Source of the DNA: Chitinophagaceae bacterium LGM1
Lineage (GTDB): Bacteria; Bacteroidota; Bacteroidia; Chitinophagales; Chitinophagaceae
DNA: 64,000 nt
Direction of reading: 5' to 3'
Assembly (NCBI GenBank): GCA_018604165.1
Contig: CP075895.1
Coordinates: 1,008,501 to 1,072,500 of the forward strand
Positions 43,743-52,668 of the stretch are shown here, piece after piece. Under the pieces are notes generated by a model. It did no database searches. It worked only from the letters and a program-made list of their open reading frames with translations, and was not told the DNA's origin. A program made the translations under genes and the position numbers. Numbering within the stretch: position 1 is the stretch's first letter; each line of letters opens with the position of its first letter.

Positions 43743-44531
43743 ATGCTACAGTCTGTAAGAATAATAACCGATATGCTGGGTCGCGATGTGGAATTTTCTT
43801 TTCCGCCAAAACGCATTGTATCTGTTGTGCCGTCGCAAACGGAGTTGTTACATTATTTGGGTTTGGAAGATGAGGTAGCAGGCATTACCAAATTTTGTGT
43901 GCATCCCGAAAACTGGTTTCGTAATAAAACACGCATTGGGGGTACTAAAAAACTGAACATAGAAAAAATACGCGAACTGCGCCCCGACCTTATCATTGCC
44001 AACAAAGAAGAAAATGAGCGCGACCAGATAGAAGAGCTGGCAAAAGAATTTCCGGTATGGATAAGCGATATACAAAACATACCACAAGCCTTGCAGATGA
44101 TACAGGTAGTAGGGCAGCTAACCGGCAAGGAAGCAAAAGCCAATGAACTGGTAGATGAAGTGGTGACTGGCTTTACTAACTTACAAAAAGCAACAACACC
44201 CAAGCGCGTAGCTTACTTTATATGGTACAATCCGTGGATGAGTGTGGGGCACGATACCTTCATCAGCAATATGATACACACCATAGGATGGCAGAATGTA
44301 TTGCAACACGAAAGCCGCTACCCAGAGGTGAATTTCGAGCATCTGAAAGAGCTAAACCCCGAACTTGTATTACTATCGTCAGAGCCATTTCCGTTTAAAG
44401 AAAAACACTTGGACGAAATAAAAGCCATATTACCCAATGCTGAAGTGAAATTAGTGGACGGTGAAATGTTTAGCTGGTATGGTAGTAGAATGAAAGATGC
44501 GGTAGGGTATATGGATAATTTGGTAAAATAA
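43743..44531 (+). CDS. Helical-backbone metal receptor without signal peptide
   Basis: A 262-residue protein of the BtuF/FhuD-like periplasmic binding protein class (class III): PKRIVSVVPSQTELLHYLGL begins the first lobe, then HPENWFRNKTRIGGTKK, a long backbone helix, and the second lobe ending DGEMFSWYGSRM. Unlike transport-related members it has no signal peptide or lipobox, and no ABC permease or ATPase gene is nearby. It may act in the cytoplasm on a metal-containing cofactor such as cobalamin, haem or a metallophore; that is inference. It follows the interspersed repeat by two bases and precedes a VOC protein gene by 14. Confidence 0.8.
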   Translation: MLQSVRIITDMLGRDVEFSFPPKRIVSVVPSQTELLHYLGLEDEVAGITKFCVHPENWFRNKTRIGGTKKLNIEKIRELRPDLIIANKEENERDQIEELAKEFPVWISDIQNIPQALQMIQVVGQLTGKEAKANELVDEVVTGFTNLQKATTPKRVAYFIWYNPWMSVGHDTFISNMIHTIGWQNVLQHESRYPEVNFEHLKELNPELVLLSSEPFPFKEKHLDEIKAILPNAEVKLVDGEMFSWYGSRMKDAVGYMDNLVK

Positions 44532-44545
44532 ATTACTTTCAATTT

Positions 44546-44920
44546 ATGCAAACACCATTCCTCGGACTCCGAACACTTGTTTACAAAGTGCCAGATTTAG
44601 ATGCAGCCAAAGCATGGTACACTAAAGTACTGGGTACTGCTCCGTATTTCGATATGCCTTTTTATGTAGGGTTCAATGTTGCTGGTTACGAACTTGGTTT
44701 ACAACCGGCAGAAAGTGCAGTAAATGCAGGTGATAATACGTTCGTGTATATGGGTGTTGAAAATGTACAAGCTACTTATGATATGCTATTATCTGCCGGT
44801 GCTACAGAATACGAACAGCCACAAGATGTTGGTAGCGATATAGTTGTTGCAACCGCAAAAGACCCTTGGGGAAATATATTCGGTATAATTTACAATCCGC
44901 ATTTTAAGTTAAACCCCTAA
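44546..44920 (+). CDS. VOC (glyoxalase/bleomycin resistance) family protein
   Basis: A 124-residue VOC-fold protein with two beta-alpha-beta-beta-beta modules. FLGLRTLVYKVPDLDAAKAW opens the first; the second ends KDPWGNIFGIIYNPH, the typical final strand pair with the Asn/Glu metal-site region. VOC members include glyoxalase I, dioxygenases and resistance proteins, so activity cannot be told. It is probably cotranscribed with the metal receptor gene (14 bases before). Its stop codon (CCC TAA) is supplied by the second copy of an interspersed repeat. Confidence 0.85.
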   Translation: MQTPFLGLRTLVYKVPDLDAAKAWYTKVLGTAPYFDMPFYVGFNVAGYELGLQPAESAVNAGDNTFVYMGVENVQATYDMLLSAGATEYEQPQDVGSDIVVATAKDPWGNIFGIIYNPHFKLNP

Positions 44921-44940
44921 ATTCCCTAAAGGGGACTTCA
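44914..44940. repeat. Interspersed CCCTAAAT-type repeat, copy 2
   Basis: CCCCTAAATTCCCTAAAGGG and a following GACTT match copy 1 at 43714-43740 with a few changes. CCCC/GGGG arms can pair. It provides the TAA stop of the VOC gene. From memory, CCCTAAATCCCCTAAAGGGG-type elements are widespread in Bacteroidota intergenic DNA. Confidence 0.7.
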
Positions 44941-44969
44941 TGTAATACTTGTAATTTAGATATTAGTAT

Positions 44970-45302
44970 TTAGATTTTTCCATCAGGTACTTCATCTATA
45001 TTGTAATACACACGTAAGCCTTTGCTTAATACATGGTCACGCTCCATATTCGCGCCACGGCTTTCAGCTATTAATAATAGTGCTTCACATTTGTCTATTA
45101 CTGCCATAGATATATCCATGATGGCTTTATACTGGTCGGTAATGTTAGCAGCCTTTACAACAGGTAGTGCAGTATGAACACCTATCAGAGGTATATGCCC
45201 TTTTTCAAGCAATCGGGCGGCAGCATGGTTCAGTCTGTCAAGATTTAGTTGCCTTTGTTCTTCCGTATCGGCACTGTATGGTCCTGCAACGCCTATTATC
45301 AT
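44970..45302 (-). CDS. DUF4406-like, nucleoside 2-deoxyribosyltransferase-related protein
   Basis: A 110-residue protein with a Rossmann-like start (MIIGVAGPYSADTEEQRQLN) and the later MDISMAVIDKCEALLLIAES segment, followed by RGANMERDHVLSKGLRVYY. This pattern belongs to the DUF4406 family, related in fold to nucleoside 2-deoxyribosyltransferases (GPYS near the start, D and E residues in the active-site positions). Whether it acts on nucleosides is not known. It stands alone between the VOC gene and the GT-C-like genes. Confidence 0.8.
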   Translation of the reverse strand: MIIGVAGPYSADTEEQRQLNLDRLNHAAARLLEKGHIPLIGVHTALPVVKAANITDQYKAIMDISMAVIDKCEALLLIAESRGANMERDHVLSKGLRVYYNIDEVPDGKI

Positions 45303-45374
45303 AAAAATGCTGTTTTGCTAAAGATAATAATTACAGCACCTTTCCCATCTTAAAACAATCATAATAAAACAAGG

Positions 45375-45404
45375 TTGACATCGTGGTATTACAGGTTATA
45401 TTTG
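45375..45404 (+). promoter_or_regulatory. Promoter of the GT-C-like gene pair
   Basis: TTG (45375-45377) and TATATTTG (45397-45404) are 19 bases apart, fitting the Bacteroidota promoter. The ATG at 45406 lies one base after the -7 box and so cannot be on the transcript with a leader; this supports the ATG at 45427 as the start. Confidence 0.7.
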
Positions 45405-45426
45405 TATGTACATCACAGATGGCTCC

Positions 45427-46782
45427 ATGTTTGTAAAACCCTCACGCGCTGATATTCGTTTTCTTGTATCGCTGATAGTGGTGCACTTGGTCTATTTCCT
45501 TGTGGCAACGCAGTACAAGTGCATCTACAACGGTGATTCGCTGGAGTATATCAACATGGCTATCAACTTCAATAAGGGTTGGTTTTATTCGGGCAGCCTG
45601 CTCGACCCTTTCGACCCGATGTATTATACATTGCGTCCGCCAGGTTATCCGTTTTTTTTATGGTTGGTATATGTTTTTGGTGTCAATAACTGGATAGTAC
45701 TGTTATTACAAAATGCCTTGTCGGTTTTCAATTTGTTGTATTTGCGTAGCACCCTTAAACTGATGGGCTACAGTAGAAAGTACGATTGGGTACTGATGGC
45801 ATTTATATTGCTGTACCCCTCTCAGTTCATCAATGCTAATCTGATACAGCCTGAGTTGCTATTGCAAACATCGGTGTTGTTTTATAGCAGGCATTTTCTT
45901 TTGCTGATGCAGACAAAAAGCTGGAAACATGGGTTTGTTATGAGCCTTGCAGTAATAGCGGGTATGATGATGAAACCCGTTCTATATCCTTTTGTCTTAA
46001 TCCATTTTGTTTTGTTGATGCTTGTTGCCAGAAGATACAGGAACAGTATTGTAAGGGCCGCTGTGGCTTCTGTATTGCCCATATTAGTGGTGCTTGGTTA
46101 TAGCTATTGGAATGGTAAGCGAACAGGGAAGATGCATTTTTCAAGCATCCAGTCTATTAATGCTTTGCTGTACAATCACGAATATTATATACGCGAAACA
46201 CAGGGCGCACAGGCTGCTAGGCACTTTTACGAAAGTGAATTGGCAAAGTCTATGGCTATAAAAAGTTTTGCTGCCCGTTACGATTATCAATCGAAAAAAG
46301 CGCTGCACCTGTTGCAGGAAAACTTTTTGCCCTACATGGTGCTGCATACACAAAAAAGCCTGACGATGCTGATAGACCCCGGCAAGGGCGAAATGGATTT
46401 GTTTACCGCGCAAACAACACTGCAACAGATATACAGCCCGTCTACAAAACCTTTCAGGCAGGTGATACTGCAAGATGGTTTTTCGGGTATAGTAACCTAT
46501 ATCAGGTCAAACCCGTCCGCACCCATTGCATTGCTTGTTGTGCTGTTTAATATCTTTCGGTTGATTGGCATAGGATTATTTTTCTTTTCCCGAAATATAG
46601 AAGCCCGCTACAAATGGGCGATGGCTGTGTTGTTCTGTTATTTTGTATTCATTACAGGTCCAGTAGCATATGCGCGCTACCTGATGCCTGTATCACTGCT
46701 GCTGATGGGTTGTGCGGCATTGGGTTATCAATTCTTGTTGCAAAGGATGCGCAATACAGATAATATTGCAGAAGCAAATTAA
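45427..46782 (+). CDS. Multi-pass membrane protein, GT-C glycosyltransferase-like
   Basis: A 451-residue protein with about ten membrane helices. After the first helix an acidic periplasmic loop (YNGDSLEYINMAINF, about residue 35) has the position and look of the catalytic loop of GT-C glycosyltransferases, and RPPGYPFFLWLVY follows, as in ArnT/PMT-related proteins. Such enzymes move sugars from polyprenyl-phosphate carriers onto lipids or proteins in the periplasm. I chose the ATG at 45427 because the promoter box overlaps the earlier one. The next gene, six bases on, encodes a second protein of similar type. Confidence 0.72.
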   Translation: MFVKPSRADIRFLVSLIVVHLVYFLVATQYKCIYNGDSLEYINMAINFNKGWFYSGSLLDPFDPMYYTLRPPGYPFFLWLVYVFGVNNWIVLLLQNALSVFNLLYLRSTLKLMGYSRKYDWVLMAFILLYPSQFINANLIQPELLLQTSVLFYSRHFLLLMQTKSWKHGFVMSLAVIAGMMMKPVLYPFVLIHFVLLMLVARRYRNSIVRAAVASVLPILVVLGYSYWNGKRTGKMHFSSIQSINALLYNHEYYIRETQGAQAARHFYESELAKSMAIKSFAARYDYQSKKALHLLQENFLPYMVLHTQKSLTMLIDPGKGEMDLFTAQTTLQQIYSPSTKPFRQVILQDGFSGIVTYIRSNPSAPIALLVVLFNIFRLIGIGLFFFSRNIEARYKWAMAVLFCYFVFITGPVAYARYLMPVSLLLMGCAALGYQFLLQRMRNTDNIAEAN

Positions 46783-46788
46783 TACAGC

Positions 46789-48879
46789 TTGCAACGCATA
46801 CGCAAATACATGCCGTTTATTGCATCGTCAGTCTTACTGGTTATGCTGGTGGTATTTTATTACCCGTATTGCAAATATTATATAGACCCCGATGCTACAG
46901 CATACCTTACCATATCTCAACGCTATGCAGATGGAGATTTCTTCAATGCTATCAATGGGTATTGGAGTCCGTGGAGTTGTTGGTTGACAGCACTATTCAT
47001 CAAAGTAGGTACATCTGCTATGGCAGGGGCTATTACAGCTAATGCTATTGCGGGCGTATTGTTGTTATGGGTTACACAGTCTTTTTTTCTCAAATACAGC
47101 ATTCGTACTTTTTCGCAATGGTGGTTGTGTATGGCATCAGCAATGTTTTTGTCTTATGCGGTCTATTGGCAAAATTTTGATGATTTGTGGGAATGCTTCT
47201 TTTTGTTGTATGCCTTACGCATGATGGTGAGCCATAAATTCAGGCATACACCTTGGTATTGGGTAGGTGCAGGTGTGTTGGGTGCATTGGCATACTTTGC
47301 CAAAGCCTATGCTTTCCCGTTTTTTATACTCAGTAGCCTATTCATCACTTTTTACATCACTAGGGCTTGGCGTAGTGCTAACAGGGTAGAGTGGTTGAAG
47401 ATAGCAAGCGTTATGATTGTGGTGATGATAGCCTGCAGCTTGCCATGGTTGTATGCGCTGCATCACAAATATGGCATATGGACGACAGGTACGGCAGGGG
47501 CACTCAATATGTCTTGGTATCTGGTAGGTCATCCGTATTGGAAAGAGGGCATCCAGTTCCTTTTGCCGCCACCATATCCTCATTCCGTTTCTTATTGGGA
47601 AGACCCTTGGTTGGTAAACGGTGCTACTCCCAAGTTTTGGTCGTCAGTAGATTTGTTGATGCGCCAGTTGCTAAAGCTGCTGCAAAATGGCTATAAGTTC
47701 ACCATCAGCAGTTTGCACATTGGTATTGGCTTTTTGCTGGTATGGATATACATGATATGGTTGTTTCTGTTTCGTAAAGCACGCAAGCAGCAGTACAGGG
47801 TATATTACTCTATTATCATTCCTTACCTGTTGTTTCCCTTTCCGTTTTTCTTAATCAATTTTGAGGCTCGTTATATCTGGTATATGCTGCCATTGAGCAT
47901 GGTATTGGGTGCTAGCATCATGAAGCGAAACAGATTGTTCAATAAGCGGTGGGCGATGGTGTTATTCGCTATAAGCTATATAGTATGGCCGCTATATAGT
48001 ATGCGTAGTATGTGGAATGTTGGCAAGCAGGAATATCAACTCGCACAGAAACTGAAACAAGAAAACATCATAGGGCGGTATACAAGCAATGTAATATTCG
48101 GTAATCCCGAAGCGGTTGCTATGCAACGGGTAGCATACTTTACCGGCAATGCATATTATATAATGCACAAAGTGCCTGCATCATTCCAAGAGCTATTACC
48201 CGAACTGCGTAAACACAATGTGAAATATTACTACTACTACCCCAAATACAACCCCGATTGGAAGATGATAGATGAAGCGGGAATACCTATGCGGGTAGTA
48301 TATAAAGATACTATTCAGGGTTTTCAACTCCTGAATTTGCGAAGCAGTATTGCTGAGGGATTGATAAGCGATGTTTTGCAATCGTTGCGTAACGAAGATG
48401 ATGAGGTTTTATTTCTGGTAAAGCAAACACCATTGCTGACGTTTGACATAGTTGGCAGAACATTACATATATTCTTTAGAGATGAAGGTGAAAATGATAC
48501 TGTTACATCATTAAAGAAGCTAAAAGAATTTATGCCTTTAGAAACAGCGATAGATATTACTAGGCAGTTAAAAGTAAAAGACTCATTGATAATTTCAGAT
48601 TACAGAAAATATCACGGGGTACAAATAATAGAAGACTCGTTAGGAGACAAAATATATTTCGCTAGAGAAGGATATTTTACTGATGAGAAGACATTAATAT
48701 ACAAAAAATACTTTGGTAAAACGTATAAATTATCCTTACCTGTATTTAGCAGCAGTAACGAGTATGCTATTATATTTATTTATGACTTTCGCAGACATGG
48801 CTATCATGGCGAAGGTAATAGAGTATGGATATATCGCAACGTCAGTGGTACATGGAAAAATTGTGGCTATGTGTTATAA
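46789..48879 (+). CDS. Large membrane protein, GT-C glycosyltransferase-like
   Basis: A 696-residue protein starting at a TTG (an ATG at 46810 is the alternative). The first half has about ten membrane helices, with the loop YYIDPDATAYLTISQRYADG (about 24-43) in the GT-C catalytic position and WSPWSCWLTALFIK after it. The last about 280 residues form a soluble, probably periplasmic domain, with much more AT-rich codons over the final 500 bases. It is cotranscribed with the preceding gene. Both may glycosylate an envelope component; the acceptor is unknown. Confidence 0.7.
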   Translation: MQRIRKYMPFIASSVLLVMLVVFYYPYCKYYIDPDATAYLTISQRYADGDFFNAINGYWSPWSCWLTALFIKVGTSAMAGAITANAIAGVLLLWVTQSFFLKYSIRTFSQWWLCMASAMFLSYAVYWQNFDDLWECFFLLYALRMMVSHKFRHTPWYWVGAGVLGALAYFAKAYAFPFFILSSLFITFYITRAWRSANRVEWLKIASVMIVVMIACSLPWLYALHHKYGIWTTGTAGALNMSWYLVGHPYWKEGIQFLLPPPYPHSVSYWEDPWLVNGATPKFWSSVDLLMRQLLKLLQNGYKFTISSLHIGIGFLLVWIYMIWLFLFRKARKQQYRVYYSIIIPYLLFPFPFFLINFEARYIWYMLPLSMVLGASIMKRNRLFNKRWAMVLFAISYIVWPLYSMRSMWNVGKQEYQLAQKLKQENIIGRYTSNVIFGNPEAVAMQRVAYFTGNAYYIMHKVPASFQELLPELRKHNVKYYYYYPKYNPDWKMIDEAGIPMRVVYKDTIQGFQLLNLRSSIAEGLISDVLQSLRNEDDEVLFLVKQTPLLTFDIVGRTLHIFFRDEGENDTVTSLKKLKEFMPLETAIDITRQLKVKDSLIISDYRKYHGVQIIEDSLGDKIYFAREGYFTDEKTLIYKKYFGKTYKLSLPVFSSSNEYAIIFIYDFRRHGYHGEGNRVWIYRNVSGTWKNCGYVL

Positions 48880-48891
48880 GTGCTTTAAGGC

Positions 48892-49647
48892 TTAAAAATC
48901 CGTCTCCACAGGGTTCAGCTTTACTTGCTTTAGTTTGATGATACCTATTTTATTAAACAAGCGGATGATGTAATACACTGGGTCTATCTCATGCCAACGC
49001 ACACCAAAATTGGGGTTAGATGCACGCATGTGGTGGTTGTTATGGTAGGACTCACCCAGCATCAATATATCTACATGGAAAAGATTATCAGCTGTGTTCT
49101 TCATTTCAAAATTCTTGTACCCGAATTTATGTGCATACCAGTTGATGATAGCACCATGTACTGGCCCCATGGTTGCATGTATGGGCAACAGCAGGTACAT
49201 CCACCATGCGGTAGCAAACTGAACGTAGAAAGCAATGTATAAAGCCATCCATATCACACGCGGCATCCAGCCATGCGCAAACGAGTCAAACGAGCGCCAT
49301 TCGGGTACATTCTTTTTAAAGCGGTCTTCTATCTCCACTTTTTCGTCATATATATCGGTATATACATTTTTGGTATGCCACATCATGCCAAATACATTTT
49401 TATGATGCAGCGGAGAGTGGGGGTCTTTATCGGTATCTGCAAACGCATGATGCATACGGTGCATCAGCGCGTAGGTGCGAGTGCTGAGGTACGATGAGCC
49501 TTGTGTAACGAAAGTGAAGATAAACCAAAAGCGTTCCCAGCCCTTGCTCATGCTATAAGAGCCATGTGCTGCATAGCGGTGTTGGAAAAATGTTTGCGAG
49601 AAAAGGGATAAATACCAATGCGCAATGAAAAATAATAATATAGCCAT
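48892..49647 (-). CDS. Acyl-CoA/fatty-acid desaturase
   Basis: A membrane di-iron desaturase that introduces a double bond (delta-9 type expected) into acyl chains. From the ATG at 49647 it has 251 residues with the three histidine boxes HRYAAH (23-28), HRMHH and HNNHH. The frame continues 41 codons upstream to an ATG at 49770, but a minus-strand -7 box TAGATTTG (49684-49677) lies within that extension, so the shorter start is preferred. It would tune membrane fluidity. Its 3' end is convergent with the GT-C-like gene. Confidence 0.9.
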   Translation of the reverse strand: MAILLFFIAHWYLSLFSQTFFQHRYAAHGSYSMSKGWERFWFIFTFVTQGSSYLSTRTYALMHRMHHAFADTDKDPHSPLHHKNVFGMMWHTKNVYTDIYDEKVEIEDRFKKNVPEWRSFDSFAHGWMPRVIWMALYIAFYVQFATAWWMYLLLPIHATMGPVHGAIINWYAHKFGYKNFEMKNTADNLFHVDILMLGESYHNNHHMRASNPNFGVRWHEIDPVYYIIRLFNKIGIIKLKQVKLNPVETDF

Positions 49648-49796
49648 TTGTTTATTTCGCTCTGTAATGAGAGCCGCAAATCTAAGGCAATTATCCACAT
49701 TATGGTGTTTGTGTTTAGGTATTATGCCCTTGGGTATCAACTTATCAGCTAAATATTTATCTTTGCACACTTTTTAAGGAAAACTATCATATATAT

Positions 49797-50855
49797 ATGG
49801 CATCGAAAAAAATACAGGAATTGCTGGGCGACCAGGCAGGTTTTTATCTGGAACACAGCTGTAACACTATTGACAAATCGGTACTGCACCTGCCTACTGG
49901 CAATGTGGTAGATGATGTTTGGCAAATGTCTAACCGCAACATACAAACGCTGAAAAGCATACAGGCACTAATGGGCAATGGCCGTCTGGCAAACACGGGT
50001 TATGTATCTATACTGCCGGTTGACCAAGGTATAGAGCACAGTGCAGGTGCGTCTTTCGCTCCCAATCCTATTTATTTCGATCCTGAAAATATTGTGAAAC
50101 TGGCTATGGAAGGTGGTTGCAACGCGGTTGCTTCTACGTATGGTGTATTGGGTTCGGTAGCACGCAAGTACGCCCACAAAATACCTTTCATCGTTAAGAT
50201 AAACCACAACGAGTTTATCTCTTACCCTAATAAGTTCGACCAAATCATGTTCGGCACCATCAAAGATGCTTGGAACATGGGTGCAACTGCTGTAGGTGCT
50301 ACCATCTACTTTGGTAGTGATGAGAGTGCTCGCCAGATAGTAGAAGTGGCTAAAGCATTTGAATACGCGCACGAATTGGGCATGGCTACTGTATTATGGT
50401 GTTACCTGCGCAATAGCTCTTTCAAAAAAGATGGTGTTGACTACCATACAGCTGCCGACCTTACTGCACAGGCAAACCACTTGGGCGTAACAATACAGGC
50501 AGACATCATTAAGCAAAAATTACCAGTAGGCAATGGTGGCTACAATGCCATAGCTTTTGGTAAAACACACAAAAAAGTATACGAAAACCTGACTACCGAC
50601 CACCCGATAGACCTGTGCCGTTACCAAGTGGCTAACTGCTATATGGGCCGTGCAGGTTTGATAAACTCTGGTGGCGAGTCGAAAGGTGCATCTGATATGG
50701 CAGAAGCCGTAATGACAGCAGTAGTAAACAAACGTGCAGGCGGTATGGGCCTCATCAGCGGCCGTAAAGCATTCCAAAAGCCAATGAATGAGGGTGTGGA
50801 ACTGCTGAACACTATCCAAGATGTGTATCTGGATAAGGATATTACAGTGGCGTAG
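49797..50855 (+). CDS. fbaB: Fructose-bisphosphate aldolase class I
   Basis: A 352-residue class I (Schiff-base) aldolase of the FbaB/DhnA type, closely matching the E. coli FbaB pattern: [43 protein letters not shown] and [19 protein letters not shown]. It cleaves fructose 1,6-bisphosphate in glycolysis and works in reverse in gluconeogenesis. A TATCTTTG -7 box (49758-49765) lies 31 bases upstream, without a well-spaced -33. A terminator follows. Confidence 0.93.
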   Translation: MASKKIQELLGDQAGFYLEHSCNTIDKSVLHLPTGNVVDDVWQMSNRNIQTLKSIQALMGNGRLANTGYVSILPVDQGIEHSAGASFAPNPIYFDPENIVKLAMEGGCNAVASTYGVLGSVARKYAHKIPFIVKINHNEFISYPNKFDQIMFGTIKDAWNMGATAVGATIYFGSDESARQIVEVAKAFEYAHELGMATVLWCYLRNSSFKKDGVDYHTAADLTAQANHLGVTIQADIIKQKLPVGNGGYNAIAFGKTHKKVYENLTTDHPIDLCRYQVANCYMGRAGLINSGGESKGASDMAEAVMTAVVNKRAGGMGLISGRKAFQKPMNEGVELLNTIQDVYLDKDITVA

Positions 50856-50882
50856 TAACTACGGGTTAATAAATAATTTTGT

Positions 50883-50918
50883 AATCTGCTTTGTATAAAA
50901 ACAAGGCAGATTTTTTTT
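50883..50918 (+). terminator. Terminator after fbaB
   Basis: AATCTGCTTTGT (50883-50894) pairs with ACAAGGCAGATT (50901-50912), with one wobble, around a six-base loop. A run of eight T follows. Confidence 0.9.
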
Positions 50919-50966
50919 GTATAACGTTAAAAAAAGCTAACTTTAACATTATTAATTTAGCATAAT

Positions 50967-52598
50967 ATGAGATACCTTAACCATTCAATAATCGCATTGT
51001 TAGTATTTGTTTTCAGCATATTTTCTCAAAACAAACTTAATGCTCAAACTTACTGTGTACCATCTTATACTTTTGGTTGTACCTCAACTGACTACATCAG
51101 GTCTGTATCTACTACTGGAGCATTAACTAATATCTCTAATCTTAATACCAACTGTGCTTTTACCAACGGTATTAGTTTGTATTTAAGCCAGATCATGTCT
51201 GTAAATCCAGGTATGACTGTCAACTTCAGTTTAGTGAACAATCCTACATGGGGCGAATATTATACTATATGGGTAGACTGGAATGATGATGGAGATTTTG
51301 TTGATGCAGGTGAGCAAGTGACACCATTTACTTACGTTGTTGGTAATGCTACATACAATGGTAGTTTTACAGTACCTCTTAGCGCTACCCCAGGCCAAAC
51401 ACGTATGCGCGTTCAATGTGTGTTTAGTACAACTACTTTTACTGCTTGTGGTTCGTATACATTTGGTGAAATAGAAGACTATACTGTAGATATATCTTCT
51501 CCATGTCCTGTAAAACCTGCCTCTTTACCTGCCATCAACATTAGCTCTATGGCTGCTACCATACGTTGGAATGCCGTGCCGGGAGCATTGAAGTATGATT
51601 ATATAGTAGATTCTGTTATTGCAGGAGCTCCTATAACAGCTATGGGTACAACTGTAGCTGGAACAAGTGCTAACGTATTTGGCTTGAAACCAAACTCAAT
51701 GCACTACGCACGCGTACGCAGTTATTGTACAGCTACTGGCTTCTCTCAATGGGACACCATATCATTTATGACGCTTCCACCTTGTACTGTACCATCAGGT
51801 TTTATTGCTTCTAATACAGACTCTAATTCAACCGATGTACAATGGACGTTACAAACTAATGTACAACAGTATCAATACCTGATAGATACTTTCAGAAGTG
51901 CTCCTGCATTAAGTAATCCTAATATTAAAAACAGTCCGTTAAGTTTTCATCATATAGATAACCTGTTGGAAGGAAGATGGTGGTACATTCATGTTCGCTC
52001 AAAGTGTGTAGCAAATGATAGTTCAGGTTGGATGTTAGATTCATTCTACGTCCCTACTCCTTGTCGTAAACCTGTATTGCAGGTAAGTTATCTGTCGCCT
52101 AATAATTCAGTAGTATCATGGGGGCCTGTCAAGACAGCAGTGAATTATGAGTATTTCTTTGGTAAAACAGCACCAGCTTTAGGAACGCCAATCATTTTCA
52201 CATCTGTGCAAACTCCGTATCTGCAACCTAATACAGAATACACCGTGTATGTAAGGTGCAATTGTTCTGATAATAATATCAAAACATCTTCCGGTTGGGC
52301 ATCTGTAGACTTTACATCCAATCCGCCAGCAAGTGTAAATGGAACAGTAGGTAGTAATAATGCTATCAGTATTTACCCGAACCCCGCAAAGGATAAAATA
52401 GTTGTTGAAAATAAAGCAGGGTTTTCAAAGGACGCGTTGGTAGAAGTATTTGATATTACCGGTAAAAAAGTAATTGCAACAACAACGCCAAGCGGCAGTA
52501 TTGTAGAAATCAATGTAAAGCATTTGTCATCCGGTATGTATATGCTTAAGTTAAATAATGATGGAAATGCACAAACTGTGCGATTTGATAAGCAGTAA
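50967..52598 (+). CDS. T9SS-secreted GEVED/fibronectin III protein
   Basis: A 543-residue secreted protein. A signal peptide (about 1-26) is followed by a GEVED-type domain (about 27-177): YTIWVDWNDDGDFVDAGEQV and later FGEIEDYTVDI. Two or three fibronectin-III-like modules follow (about 180-450, including the Cys-rich KCVANDSSGW and CRKP segments). A T9SS type A sorting domain closes it (from about 465, ISIYPNPAKDKIVVENK). It should be exported to the cell surface. The C-terminal half is a close match to the protein at 53326-54990, while the N-terminal domains are unrelated. Function unknown. Confidence 0.85.
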   Translation: MRYLNHSIIALLVFVFSIFSQNKLNAQTYCVPSYTFGCTSTDYIRSVSTTGALTNISNLNTNCAFTNGISLYLSQIMSVNPGMTVNFSLVNNPTWGEYYTIWVDWNDDGDFVDAGEQVTPFTYVVGNATYNGSFTVPLSATPGQTRMRVQCVFSTTTFTACGSYTFGEIEDYTVDISSPCPVKPASLPAINISSMAATIRWNAVPGALKYDYIVDSVIAGAPITAMGTTVAGTSANVFGLKPNSMHYARVRSYCTATGFSQWDTISFMTLPPCTVPSGFIASNTDSNSTDVQWTLQTNVQQYQYLIDTFRSAPALSNPNIKNSPLSFHHIDNLLEGRWWYIHVRSKCVANDSSGWMLDSFYVPTPCRKPVLQVSYLSPNNSVVSWGPVKTAVNYEYFFGKTAPALGTPIIFTSVQTPYLQPNTEYTVYVRCNCSDNNIKTSSGWASVDFTSNPPASVNGTVGSNNAISIYPNPAKDKIVVENKAGFSKDALVEVFDITGKKVIATTTPSGSIVEINVKHLSSGMYMLKLNNDGNAQTVRFDKQ

Positions 52599-52603
52599 GT
52601 TTG

Positions 52604-52657
52604 TTGATTATAAAAATAATAGGGTTGCAATTGCAACCCTATTATTTTTATAATCAA
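52604..52657. terminator. 54-bp perfect palindrome between convergent genes
   Basis: The 27-base arm 52604-52630 is the exact reverse complement of 52631-52657, with no loop and no mismatch. The outer part is AT-rich and the centre is AGGGTTGCAA/TTGCAACCCT. It starts five bases after the stop of the T9SS gene and ends 11 bases before the convergent stop at 52669. With T tracts on both strands it is a good bidirectional terminator, though far longer than the others in the window. Confidence 0.8.
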
Positions 52658-52668
52658 ATGTAATGAAT

